From positions 7,013,501 to 7,077,500 of the forward strand of contig JAVTVJ010000011.1 of NCBI GenBank assembly GCA_034509425.1: 64,000 bases of DNA. The letters run 5' to 3'. The DNA is from Eopsaltria australis (taxonomy: Eukaryota; Chordata; Aves; Passeriformes; Petroicidae). Within the stretch, counting starts at the first letter, position 1. Each line of letters begins with the position of its first letter. Under the pieces are notes generated by a model that was not told the origin of the DNA, ran no database searches, and saw only the letters and a list, made by a program, of their open reading frames with translations. Made by a program: the position numbers and the translations under genes. Positions 24,701-37,410 of the stretch are shown one piece after another.

Positions 24701-27700
24701 CGAAAATGCAAATGAGACAAGTATGACTAGATTTTTCTTGTGCCTAATGATTATAGTGAAGTTTTCCAAAAGTTTGATGATTTAATTTACACAATGATAG
24801 GAAAAATTATTTACTAGCAGTCCATACTTCTCAATAGTAACCTCAGTTCTCTAAGACAAAAAATGTCCAATATCTCTTAGCCAAAAAGAAAACAGTCTTT
24901 GTGCAAGACAAAAATGTCACCCAGCATCGGAGAGACTCAGCTTTTTGATTTTGCATTTTTTAACCAAATACCACCTAAGGAAAATGTGAGAAGGCATTTC
25001 ACATACGTAGTTCATATTAAAACCCAAAAATTGGGCTCTGTTGACCTGGAGATGAACAGAACAGTCCTGAGGGTCTACAAATTCTAAAATATTTCCCCTT
25101 TTCCTTCAGTTTCACTTCAATTCAGGACATGGCCATGATTTGCTTTATGACAAGCATGGTACCTCTCTGTCAAGCTGGAGATGAGAAAAAGTTTTGAACC
25201 AGAGGCTTTGGCTCTTCCATACTAGAGCTCTGCATTTTCAGCAGGCTTCACACTGCTCCCCCAACACTGCATTCAGATAGCACAGAGTGACGTGAAAGGA
25301 ACAGGTCTGCACCAGGTCATTCAGCATATCCATGGCGTGGTGTTAGAGTCCCTGAAAGTGGTGCTGGATTTTCATGCACACTATGGGAGTGAAATTCCAT
25401 ACAATAGCTGTCTCACTCAAGTACAGGCATTATTTGAAAAAGCACTCTATGGTGTGACTGCAGGTTGTAAGACAGGGCAGGAAAGAATATCTACGTCTGA
25501 ACAAGGCATCCGTTTCCTCCCGTTGGAATGACAGTGAATAAAGACGACGAAAATTACAGCATGTGAATACTGGTGTAATTACTGAATGGTTCCCCACATA
25601 ATTATGCAAAACAAATCTATCCATAAGTTAATGTAGCCATTTTCTTTTTGAAACAGAATTTTCATGACATCCATCAGTCACCCAAAAACACAAACCTTAG
25701 ATGACTTAAGTACACAGAATTTACTCATTTGGTCTGTAATATAAGCAATGCATGTGAGTAGAAATAAAGGTTTAATGAAACAAAATAACATACTCCACTA
25801 GGGAAAACATATTTTGCCCAAAGAAAAAACTAATGTAAATAAGTGGAGGCTTGACTGTTTGATAAATATAGCCCCAAAGGTTATATGTTTACTGAAAGAA
25901 TATAAATATTGTAGGTGATGTAGATTTTTTTTTACTAGAAACATTAATTGCTTTCTAAATACAATAATATTCTTTCAAACTGTGAGGTCTCATTTCTTTT
26001 ACTGCAACAAGTAACCAATTACCTAACAAAAATGTTTACATTAATCACAATCACTCTATATTTTAGTTTGTTACCACAAATTTTATTTTTGCTTAGAAGT
26101 GAACTCCCTCCGGCATTCTTTTGTGCCAACTGTTAATTTCTATCAGTGATAAAGTTCCCTTAAGCTTCTTTTAACATCTACTGGACATGACCTCATAAAA
26201 TTTAATGCCACTCATTAACCCCAAGCACTTAACTTTACACAGTAATGTCAGGCATCTGACTTTTCAGTGCATGAGAAATCCAAGTGGGAACTGTTTGAGA
26301 GATACAAATTACAAATCACTTGAGTAGTAGAAAGAGCTGCAGTGAACAATATTAAAGGGTAAATCAAGACTTGAGCAAAAGTAGGGTTTTTGTGATGCCT
26401 TCTATCTAAAATTATAAAACATTTATACAAACAAGGGGGAGGCTGCAATGTGATTCTTTTGGCTTGTGAGGGGACCGAAATTCAGAGCTGAGGCTGAATG
26501 CCAAGTTTTTAACGCTGTCTGAAGCAAAGATGATGTGCAGTCGTATTTTCTTGACTGTCCAGTAGCCTTGAGGCATTTGGGAGAGGCGCAGGTGTTAGGA
26601 CCACCTTACGTTCTGCGAAGGCCTCACCCCAGTGAGATGGGGGTATGCCAGAAGAAGCAGCTCCTTCAAAGTGCTCCTCAATTTTTCCTGCAACAGCCTT
26701 GCCTAGGTTTAGCTTTACAGTGTGGTTGTTCTTCCGATTTTGGTTATGTACCAAGAAAGCTCTCGGAGGGACAGCACTGTTTTTATTTTCCCCGAGATGC
26801 ACAGATGGGTGATGTCTGCTTAACTCATTTAACCATATTTCCCAGTGGCTTCACACATGTTGGAGAAAATGTGGAAAATTCTAGAGGTGAATGAAAAAAA
26901 AATACTTAGCAACAATTTTCTGGCTTCTCTTGAACCATTCAAGGACATTTCCTGTGGGGAGCTCAAACTGAATGACAGCCTGTCATGGCCCTGAGTGTAA
27001 AAAAAAAGCACATTGTTAGGAAAAAAAAAAAGTGGTTTATTTTCTATTTCTGTTGGCTCAAGAGAGACCTAGGCATCCTCTGTGAAAAAGGACAGTGCTA
27101 TGCAGCTAGAAACATGGTCCATCGAAGCTCCTGATAGCAATCTGCTTATTCAGCTCTGTTATGAAAAATCCCCTCCCCCAGTCTGTACACAGGGTTTGCT
27201 TTTTCTTGGTGTCACAGGCTGTTACATTCTGGGTTAAGCAGTTGATGCTGGTGGGGCAGGGATCAACTTAACATTTCTATACAAATTATACAAGGTAGCT
27301 ATAAATTGCCTCATGAGAAGCCACGTGAGATTTGATGTGATGTCTCTAAGTGCTACAAGTTTATTTATTTTTCAGCAGCAAAAAGAGCCGGCTCTCAGAA
27401 CTAAGCGGTAGCTCCTGAATGTACTGATCTTAACTGGAAAATATATTCTCTGCTACCCCATAAATCTAAACTGAAAGAAGCTGTTTTGCTGAAGCTTTAT
27501 CTCCACAGAAAGGTATCTCTAAGCAAAAGGCAGGTATGACAGAACTGAGGTTTTCACATGCAAACAACTCTGATCTCTGATACAAGCCCCAACTAGAGTT
27601 TCTCTGTATGACTATTTTAGCTATAAACCACCCAGAACCAAAATCTACAGTCAATACACACACCATACTATTGAAAATGGTTTTGCATCTTGCCTGCCAC

Positions 27701-28268
27701 TGGTCTAAGATCACTTTAGCATAATTACAGCTTGATGCAACATCAGCAAGTGTGCATCAGTTGGAAAAGTTTTTATTGCCGAATAGCAGGGAATGGTAAT
27801 AAAGCAGATGTACACCAGGCCACATGACAATGGCAACCAATTGGTCTGTATTTGGCAAAGCAAAGTATTAATGTTTTATAAACACAATGTATGTTATACT
27901 TTTCTAACAATAGGGATGTAAATCTCTGCGCAGCATAAACACTTGTGCTGATCAACACAGAGATACTGCTGTGATAGGTACTTTGAAGTTGTAGATAAGA
28001 GCTCAAGCTGTAAGATGCCAAAAAAATTGGAAGTTTATAAAGAATCACTGCCAGACTCTTAAATGTAGTAGCACTTGTGGGACTTTCTGTAATATAAATA
28101 GTAATTACCTTCAATGCAGAATGTATTTGCAAAAATAAATATAGTGGTGCATATACCAGAAAACTCAGTTTTCTATTTGAGAACCGAACTTTAAAATCTG
28201 TAAATTGAGAGTAAAACAACCCCAAAAATAATCTTTTGCTCAACACCCCCTACCACGCAGAGCCCAAA

Positions 28269-28325
28269 TACACATATACATGTGCATGCACATACACAAC
28301 CATTCCAATGCCCATACGCAAACAC
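28269..28325. repeat. Degenerate CA-rich microsatellite
   Basis: Interrupted (CA)n with TA and TG units and palindromic ATGCATGC-like steps; visibly decayed. Confidence 0.6.
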
Positions 28326-28529
28326 GACAGTCTTAGTGTGAGGGCATCTACCCTGTAGACAATTCAATCAATCTCTCAAGTGACACTCACACGTGCCTGC
28401 ACACACAAAAGCAGATGTGGCATTAAGATTTACAAAGTTATTGAAACTTTTAACAAGTAAAACGCATCTTTACTTAGCTACACCAGAATGAGGAATAAAG
28501 GGGTTTACATATGTTCCAATTCTAAACCT

Positions 28530-28760
28530 ATCAATCAAACCCATGTTATTCCTTTGGGAGCTTATTTACATGCATATTTATCAGCCTCACATGCTAATTC
28601 CCTGCTGTTTTATGCCTGCGAGGCATGTTTATGAGTCATAATTGTTGATCTCATTTGATGTATTTCACTGAAGTAAGACATTATTCAGTTATGTGGCCTA
28701 ATGTCAATGAATTACGATGACCTGATCTTCGAAATGCAACTTGCTCTTTAATTTTTATTA
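28530..28760. promoter_or_regulatory. Possible conserved non-coding element (enhancer-like)
   Basis: A dense set of motifs: forkhead-type TATTTAC and GTTTATG, an octamer-like ATGCATAT, an AP-1/MAF-like TGAGTCATAAT and an ATTGTTGAT element. It is free of repeats and open frames. The call rests on motif texture only. Confidence 0.3.
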
Positions 28761-31214
28761 GAGCATTACTTATTCAGAAGAAGAAATACAGTAAAATGGA
28801 AGATCACATGATTTTATAGCCATTTTACTTTAACATCTCATTTTTGAAACACTCCTCCCTACCTCTAGGCAAAGTTTTAAAAGTGTAATTCGCAAATACC
28901 AAATGAAAAGAATTTTTGCCTGAAATTAGTATGTATTTCTCAGAGTGGGACCTTTTATAGATGTTCTTATTTTGTTTTAACCAGCCACAAGACAGGCCTT
29001 GGGAGCTCTGGCATATGGTTTGCTAAAGGAAAAAAAAAAACCAGACTCAATTCAAAGCCCTCAAATTGTTCTTTGCCTTAACTTCATCGAAGCTGAAACC
29101 AGACAGAGACTTCAGAGCAACTGAGAAATTACTACTAAAGTAAGTTAAAAGTCCCTAAGGTGACTCATCATCTGTAATGCAAAGTGGTGTCAATTTATAA
29201 ACAGAAAATCACTTGATGGTCAAAGTAAAGACCTAAAGAGGGAACAATTATGATGTGTACAAACTGCATTGCAGTAGCCTGGGTTGTGCCATTAATGGCT
29301 ATTTCTGGGTGGCAAGCCAGAAATGGTGATAGCAAGCATCCACGCTGTAGGATCCAGTGTAAAGTGCTCCTTACACTAGGCTAATGGAATATTACCTCTG
29401 TATACATAATTTACTACATGATTTTCAGATATCCCCACTTCCTAGCTTAATATTCAGTATTGTTTTAATGTAATTATTATCAATTAAATATGTTCAAAAG
29501 TTTCCAAGTTGCTGCTCTGAGATACAGCTTTAGCAAGGAACAGAGTAACACACAGGAAAATAAAACTATCTTTAGCTAAGTAATGCAAATTCAAAATGCA
29601 GGCTCATTTTTCCGTAAGAATCTCCAACTGAATATGACAGATATGAGTAAGTGTCTTTGAAATCACAGAAAACCTGCAAGTATTTTCCTAAATTTGTAAT
29701 ATCTAGGGGACTTGAAGTATCATAAATATAACATTAATTCCAAGACAGAAATCCTCAGGATATTTTTCATGTCCGGAATTAAATCAGTGGTTTTCTTTTA
29801 TACATAGTTGCTTTTACAAAAATCAAATATATTTTTCCTGTTAAAATTAAATATATGAGAGAGCGTGAAGGTCCATTTAATATTGGCTTTATATGCTCTT
29901 TTTTAAAAGGGAAAAGGAGCATTTAATCCTGTGTTTATATGGTATTTGTCCAAATCAGAAGTTTGCTTCTGACAGGCATACATTACAAACCAGTTTCTCT
30001 AAAAAACCTAAAAATCTTCACTTGAACAGGTAGTTATTCTAATGGCACAGTTACAAGGATATAACTTTAGTTCATGCAAATGCCACAACTAAAAATGTTA
30101 TATGTTCATCATAAATACAAATTTATAAAATACATTAAATTTAATTCTGCAGAAAAATGTCAATTCCATAAATTTTCAAACAGAGTTTTTCACTAGTTAT
30201 TGTCACAAGAACCCCAAAACAGAGCTTGAGTTTCCCACAGTGTAAGTTCTTAATTTACAGCCCTTCTTTCTTTCAAATTCAAAGCAAAAGATACAAGCTC
30301 ATCTGTGTGGGGTACTTTTATTTTAATTTCCTTTTTCTTTTTTTAGAATAGCAACAACTTTTTCTGGAAATAAAATCTTAATTTTAGTCAGCCAGTAATG
30401 TTGTGGTGACCTAGCTGTAATAATTCAGAATGGAGCTATGTACACTTTTGCAAAGAAGTATTTTCTTTCATACTTCAATAAACAATGAACCAATATTGGG
30501 TCACAGAAGTTTGGAGGTGGCCCTGTGGCTCCATATGCTTTTCTCCTCCATTAAGATAACATCTGTTCTGGCCACCAGTCAGCAAATCAAATTTGATGAG
30601 AATTCATCTGTGTGCAAAGTAGCAATGCCCAATAATTGACAGATTTATGTTTCATTGCTCCACCTTTTAAATATTTCAAATTGTAAGAAACAAAACCAAC
30701 AATGGTATCTTCCAAAATTACAACTAAAACATAAAAAATATACCCCTTTATAATGAAACTCAAAACATCAGATCATTTCAAACAAATTTTCACATGTAAT
30801 ACATGATCTATCCCTTCAACTGCACTTAGTACTGAAACACTATACAGTTCATTTTTCGTAAGGTTAAATCATTGATTCCATTACAAATCCAATTTCTCAG
30901 AAGAAAAGAATTATCACCACCATAAAAGCTTTATCTGGATGAAGTTTGTGCCTTTTAACTTCTAGGAAGATCAAGAATAATAATTTGTAAAGGGATATCA
31001 AAATTTGAGTGGAGATATTTATTATACAGGGTACATGCTAATATTTTGGTTATACAGTTCCAGTTGCACTAAACTGGATGGGATTTGTTAAAAAAATTGA
31101 GCTTAGTCTTCCTATCTCAGAGTTCATGTATTATTATTTATCACTTTAGTATCCAAGCAAAAGATTTAACTGCCAGCTTTTTGTACAGAAATAAGATATT
31201 CAGACTTTATCACT

Positions 31215-31320
31215 AAAGGTGTAAAGGACCTCCAAGATCATCGAGCCCAACCTTTGACTGAACACCACCACATCAAGTAAACCACAGCATTGTCAGGCTA
31301 ACTTTGAAAAACTCTTATGG
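31215..31320 (-). mobile_element. CR1 LINE 3' fragment (antisense)
   Basis: GGACCTCCAAGATCATCGAGCC and the following CCAACCTTTGACTGAACACC block match the complement of the avian CR1 tail. The copy is about 100 bp and ends in diverged sequence. Confidence 0.75.
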
Positions 31321-31477
31321 GAAGTATTTTCACCCTTCTTAAGACAGGACCTGGCAATGCTAAGATACAAAACTGTGAAACAAATAAGCATAAATAAATC
31401 AACTTTAACAATTAGTTCATTAAGGTGGAGTAGTATTCCTTACATTTGTAGCCAAATCATGTTTTAATAGTAATACC

Positions 31478-31500
31478 TATATATATACACATATATATAT
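31478..31500. repeat. (TA)n microsatellite with CA interruption
   Basis: TATATATATA, then CAC, then ATATATATAT is visible directly. Confidence 0.85.
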
Positions 31501-32769
31501 CTAATGAGACACCATATTTCAGAGGTTCAGGAATAGTTTAACAGAATCAAAACATTTTATTTAATTACTCAAAATACTAAAAAGGTAACAATGAACTACG
31601 TCTTTTGAAGTACTTTTCACTTCCATTACCAAAAATATTCATAGTTGAAATTTCTCAGATAATGTATGCTTATTTAAGTTTGTATATAAAACATGAAAAA
31701 GTTGTGTGTGTATGTTCTGTACCAAAGTTACACTTTCTTAGTTCATTAGCTAACTGCCTCACAAAAACTGCCTGAAAGAAAGAGCTGAAGGACGGCACCA
31801 TCACTGATGCAATGTCTTGCACCTTGAATGATGTGGGTCAAGTTCCTGGCCCTGTTGCAGACCTCTTGAATGAATGAGCCATATCATTTCACCATTTCAA
31901 ATTTAATTTTGCATGAGAACATATAAGCTGGCTGTTCTTCCTATGGCAGTTACAACAATTAAGTTCATTGCTTCTTTTGTATGTGACACCTTCTAAAAGG
32001 ATGAGGTAAGAACACCGATGCAAAACTAACATCCCAAGTCCCACTTCGCTTTTCAAGCAGATCAAGTCAAGGACCACAAATTGCATCGTAAGCTTGTGTA
32101 GTTGTCAGAAATGGTGAAAATAAGTCTCATATCCTATATCCTTTTGTGTCATTTGTACTATGGTTGAAATGTTAGAGCCACATGATGTAATTTACAGAAC
32201 ACGTAATGTGACGAAGAAATCGAACAAAGATATTTATGAATACCTAAAAGATATTCTAGATCTGACAGAAGTGTTCAGTCTTGTCACAGAGTGTGTCTAT
32301 GTACATCCATATAAATCTGAAGCTTAAAATAGTCAGAAACAAAACCCATTGATAGTTCACTTTAACAAAACAAGATTTACACATAAGCTGGCACACTTTC
32401 CTGTGAAACATGATGGTCCTTATCCAGTATTGCTTAGATTTGAGCTAGTTGGCTGTTTTGTTGACTGTGATAAAAGGCAGACAAAAGCAGACAGGCCATC
32501 CACATTTCTCTCCTCCCACATTAGTGCTCATGTTTAGAGAGAAAGGCGTTCTCTTATTATCCTGTATATTTTTAAAATTATTGTGTATCTTATGAGCAAA
32601 ATGAAGACTGGGACTGACTTTAAGAGTCAGTTATATGCATTCTCCCTTTGCACGGCCAAATCTTGACACCAAATGCTTGAAATCTGAACACTCCCAAAAC
32701 AGGAACTCCAGCTAACCACAAACCAGTACCCTGGGCTAAATGACTGCTTCCCTTAGACAATAAGGGCAC

Positions 32770-32850
32770 TCAGGCTTGTTACCTTTGCAGTCAATTGGAA
32801 CCTAGCCATTAATTTTAATAGGGTCAGGATCAGGTCCCTGACTTTTTCGA
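32770..32850. repeat. Possible ancient sauropsid interspersed-repeat remnant
   Basis: GCAGTCAATTGGAACCTAGCC and AATAGGGTCAGGATCAGGTCCC look like decayed forms of the 'AGTCAATGGGAG...TCAATGGGGCCAGGAT...GGCCC' motif pair found widely in reptile and bird genomes. Order and spacing fit; divergence is high. Confidence 0.35.
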
Positions 32851-33306
32851 CATCAAAGAAACATCTTTCACAGTCATTTTGTTATAAATAATTAAAACTG
32901 ATTAGTAATAATAAGGTACCTTAACCAAAAAGGTAAACAGTGGAGACATTTATTATCAAAGTAAGAAAAGAAAATTAAAATAACCTCCAACACTTTTGTA
33001 TGTGCAATTCATCAGGAAACGTTGTAAAAGAACAAAAACAAATGTTGGCTCATTCCAGAGGTTCTTTGTCATCATTAATGTATTCAGGTTTTCACAGCTG
33101 AATTGCTGTACTTTGAAAAGATTTTCATGAAAGGAAACTCAAATTCAACGTTTAAACAAAGCTGTCAGGTTACCAAGATTCATATTTGCTTGTATGTCCA
33201 GAAAATGTTTTATCCTTTTAAAAAAACCCTTTAGGTTAGAAGTATTATTATTCCTTTGCTCTCAATTTGTAAACAACAGAAAATAAGCTTTTGTTAAGCA
33301 GCACAT

Positions 33307-33322
33307 ATTTATTTATTTATTT
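33307..33322. repeat. (ATTT)4 microsatellite
   Basis: Four perfect tetranucleotide units seen directly. Confidence 0.85.
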
Positions 33323-33444
33323 GCTACTGTGAAGCTGAAACCAGCAGTTAGAAATATCTGTTCCAAAGCGGAGGTGAAACTACCTGGTACAGATATTTTA
33401 CTTCATTACTAGTTCTGTTCCTCAAATTGATACAAATGGCCTCC

Positions 33445-33665
33445 TTCTGTTTCTGTCTGTCTGCTTGCCTGATCAGCGGAGCTAATTGTCAGAGCTGGGG
33501 AGATCTCCTATACCTAAACAGAAGATATGCAGTTTGTAACCTGCTTAATTTGCCTTATGTCCTGGATGGCCCTCAGTATGTTGTTCATTAAAGTATCAGC
33601 TGTTTCGGCTGTTGCAGTGGCAACCTAAGCATAGGCCTATTTTTCTTTGTTAAAAGGCCAGATTG
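33445..33665. promoter_or_regulatory. Possible conserved non-coding element
   Basis: Balanced base composition, no repeats, no long frame. It includes CTGATCAGCGGAGCTAATTG, CAGCTGTTTCGGCTGTTGCAG and GTGGCAACC (an RFX-like half site). The texture differs from the flanking AT-rich sequence and suggests constraint. Not verified by alignment. Confidence 0.3.
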
Positions 33666-35016
33666 TCAATAAATAATACACATCTTACCAGATAATTTCT
33701 TACCACTTAAATATGACAGTACTTTATTTCTCTCCCCTTTCACGTGTCTTAGTTTTACATGTCCAAAGAGGATGAGGACAGGGAGTACCCTGGGTACCAT
33801 GGAGGCTAAAGAATAAGGCTAATTAGTCAATTGAAAGCCTAAAATTGAAGCTTTGCAGTATCACTTCAGTGAAAGTAGGTTGAAACCTTCTCTTTTTAAA
33901 ATGAAGAATTCCAGGTCTTTATAAATGTCCACATTCGTGAAAGACAGGAAAGATCCCATCTGTAGTGACATATTTCTGTTATATAGAACAATCAATTTCT
34001 AATTCAATCAAATTTGTGACAGTTAAGCTCTTTAAAAATGTTTTAACATACATTTAATCTCAGATACAGAGGTCTGTAACATCAGCTAGCTGCTCACAAT
34101 TCATACACTGCTTTGTAAATTACAATCTTCTGTACATCAGGACAGAAGTGAACCCAGGCATTTAATTATTATCCTGTACCAATCATGCTGGCCTCAGCTA
34201 GAATTCTGATTTACTAGTCTTTTATTATACATACACAAGTACAATCAAACATGTACAGTTCAATTTTTTTAAAGTAAGAGAATCTGCCTTTTCCATATGT
34301 AGGAGATACAGCCATTTAACATAATTTGATTATTGCCTGGAAATACTTAATATGTGAGGTGTTTATGGCTGGTAACCTTCATATTATATTTTTGTGTGAA
34401 GTCTCAGTAAAATATTCAAAAGAATGATTCTAGTCTCATTGTTAGCTTATGTATAACTTTTTTTATAATGAACTAGTTTTAAACCACTTTTAATTACATT
34501 TACAGAGGTTGCAGTAAAAGATATTATTCTGTTTTGTTTTGCTGTTTGGTAAGTTACTATACTTAAAACGGAAATTTCTTCTTGGTATTTTAAGGTTCTC
34601 TAAGCATATAATATTTATTAAAAAAACCTAAAATTTCTTTTTTGATTAATTTGCATTCTTTCCTTTTATACTACAAGTATTCTTACGCTACATGTATACT
34701 AGAAAGTGAGATGAGAGCCAACTAGTTGATCTTTAACTTGGATTTGGGAAAAGCTAGAAAAAGAAGTGCTCAAATCAGTCTCTCCCAAACTAGGGTCACA
34801 AGGAGTTGTTAGAAGAATGATGTGAGGCCAACAAGTGATTTATACCAGTATTCAGGCAGAGCTGTATCTGGAAAGACCTGGAAACTCCCAGTTAAAATGA
34901 CTGAACTGAGGTAGTGTGCCAGTGTCATTAGTGAGAATGGTCCTGTTTTCATGTAATGATTTAGACTGAAACTTCCAAAATGAACATTTTCAACTTCACT
35001 TAGATCAAGAGAAGTC

Positions 35017-35158
35017 ATGGATGCCCAGAGTTGAAGTGTTCAAGGTCAGGCTGGAGGGGGTCCTGAGCAACCTGATGTAGTGGGAGATTTTCTACCCATG
35101 GTGGGGGGGTTGGAACTGGATGGTCTTTAATTTCTCTTCCAATCCAAACCACTCCATC
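35017..35158 (+). mobile_element. CR1 LINE 3'-end fragment (sense)
   Basis: It reads in the CR1 sense: GTTGAAGTGTTCAAGGTCAGG, CCTGAGCAACCTGATGTAGTGG, GGTTGGAACTGGATGGTCTTT and CTTCCAATCCAAACCACTCC. These are all consecutive blocks of the avian CR1 3' UTR. The terminal octamer repeats are mostly lost. Of the CR1 pieces in this window it is the one nearest to the consensus as I remember it. Confidence 0.9.
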
Positions 35159-37254
35159 AACAGATATCACAGTCCTAAAGGTCTTTCCTAGTATCTGCCA
35201 TATCCACCACTGAAGGCCATTTCCCTACATGATGTTTGTGGCTGTTACCCATGTCACAGAAAAACCTCTGAACTGGAGTTAATGCAATGTGCAACTCAAG
35301 CAAAGCCACCAAAAAACCCTGTATCTACTAACTCTAGAGAGGAGAATCCATCTCTTGAAGCTGCTATTTCAAACCCATGGCAGCTACTCACATTTGCTCC
35401 CACAGCTGAAGTAATTAAAAATAATCCTGTAGTTCCTAAATAAAAATTTGCAGTAAGGCACTGAAACCGAAGGGCCCACAATAGCAAATTTCTAAGAGCA
35501 TGTCAACACCTGTACAAATACAGTCTTTCACGTAAAAATTGTACTGTATGATAGCTATTTTCAACTAACTATATTAAATATATGCATTTTTAAACACACA
35601 TAGCTTTTCTGTTAACTGATTTCTTAATAAAAATGTCTAATACAGAAAAGAGAAAAATGAAGAGTTATAGGGAAGCAGCTAGTGACAGCCTGAGTTAGCT
35701 CAAGATATACTGTGTTGCTCCAATAGCCTTTGTCACTACAATCCTGTTGCAGCTCAATTAAAAGCAAGCTAAACAGCAGTTATTATTAATAAATGAATAT
35801 TAAAATGCTTGTTATGTTAGCATATGGCGTTTGAAGATGTAAAAACCGTTCTTGTTTTTATTCATCCAATACAAAGTGAAACAGACTGAGGACAGCCCCT
35901 TCTCCTTCAGTGTACCTGAACCTTTAATGAGGAAGCCAAGACCTGCAGGAGAAGCACAAATGTTTTTAACAGGACCACGAGCAAGAACTTGTGCTGGTGG
36001 GGCACACTGAAGATTTCTGGCTGAAGGGTAAAACTCATCAATGAAGGACACAGGGCTTTTTCAGGGCCTGGTGTAACCACAGCATGGAACCCCAAAGACA
36101 TTAAGAAACAATCACAACCCTCAGCTCTTCTGTTCCAGTATAATGCAAAGAGGTTCTCTGTTCCAATCTTGTCATTTTAATGAAAACACACAGTAGCATG
36201 CATATTTAAAAGTACTCTTAGAAACACAATGCTATACTTCATGTACATGTTGCTCCCTGGAGAGAAGATGAAAGAACACCCATTAAATGACACACATGAC
36301 GTCATAAAATATGTTATTAAAAATATTTGATAAGAAAATAGTAAGTCTTCAACAACTCACTGTATTTGCATTCTCAATTGCTTTTACCTAGGAAAGTACT
36401 TATCACACAGAGAGGTGTAGACCTCTATGGTTTTTTCCTTTAAATGAAATGATCTCTAAAAATGGAGGTGAATAAATGCTGTACAGGGCAATCCACATTA
36501 GCACTGTATACCTGAGAGAAGGGGGTTGTAAGGGGAAAAAAACCCCAAGTTGTAACACTGAGTAGCTAAGGACCAATTAGAAGATAATATAATTTTCTGA
36601 CAGCAAAAAGTCACTTAACCCTGTAAGGAATTCAAGGGCCAAAACAGTCAATGTGAATTACACTTAAGATTTGGGGAAATTATTTGATAACACATGGGTC
36701 CTGCTTTGTTCAGAAAAGATGGCATTTGCTTCATTACTTCATTCCCCTCTGTTTTTGACTTGTTTTCTGCATGACACTAATATAAACCAGGTATCTCAAA
36801 TTTCACGTAAGATACAGTTCTCCATGGAAATACTTTCTAGTGATCAGGTCTATGAGGTTAACACCAGACTAGCATAATTGTCCAAAGAGAAGCAATGGAA
36901 ACACACACAGTATACGGTCAAAATGGAAACATGAATGCTCTCTTATCATCTCTCATATTTTTTCACAGCAGGCTTGAGAATCAGGAGGGGTACAATGGTA
37001 AGTATGAGGCAGGGAACTTATCTGTCTCAACTGGATTAATTTCAGTCACACACTCCAGTAGTTATCTTTGTCCTTCCAGTAACATCAGCCTTCTCTGTCC
37101 TCACCACCAACTATAGCCTTTACACATGAAATATATCCTGCCAAACTCCAAATCCAAAACACTCTGACCCATTAAAGGTTTCCCCTTTTCTTCTGTTAAG
37201 AACAAAGAACACATTACATTTTTCTATGTGAAGTATGCTATTAAATAATAGCTT

Positions 37255-37410
37255 GTACACTAATTAAAGCAAATGTAATTGTGAGAACACACTGACATTG
37301 TTAAAGTAAATTACCCAATTTGTTAATAGTTTCATTTCAAGTGACCTTAATTGTATTAATTGTGATATTGAGCAAATTAAATTGAAGAGTATTAAATGCA
37401 TTGTTCCAGT
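37255..37410. promoter_or_regulatory. Possible conserved non-coding element with homeodomain sites
   Basis: It contains CACTAATTAAAG, GTAATTGTG, TTAATTGTATTAATTGTG and CAAATTAAATT, all homeodomain-type cores. TTTCAAGTGACCTTAATT combines an NKX2-like site (TCAAGTG) with a nuclear-receptor half site (TGACCT). The spacing suggests an enhancer core; conservation was not tested. Confidence 0.35.

Larger units (their letters stand above)
20181..31214. other. Long non-coding stretch (about 11 kb)
   Basis: No coding exon was convincingly seen. GC-richer patches occur at 23.40-23.80 and 26.50-26.90 kb, with frames of up to 119 codons but no domain or splice framing. There are several poly-A runs (near 27010 and 29025) and possible conserved elements near 28.5 kb. 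A 157-codon frame (27773-28246 minus) looks like chance. Best read as intron. Confidence 0.55.
31321..35016. other. Non-coding AT-rich sequence with a TA-rich tract
   Basis: No exon recognised. Contains the (TA)n tract at 31478-31500, the (ATTT)4 at 33307-33322 and a possible conserved element at 33.45-33.66 kb. Confidence 0.55.

Noticed and set aside
27773..28246. 157-codon minus-strand open frame
   Set aside because: No domain, no conserved motif, no coding-like composition or splice framing.
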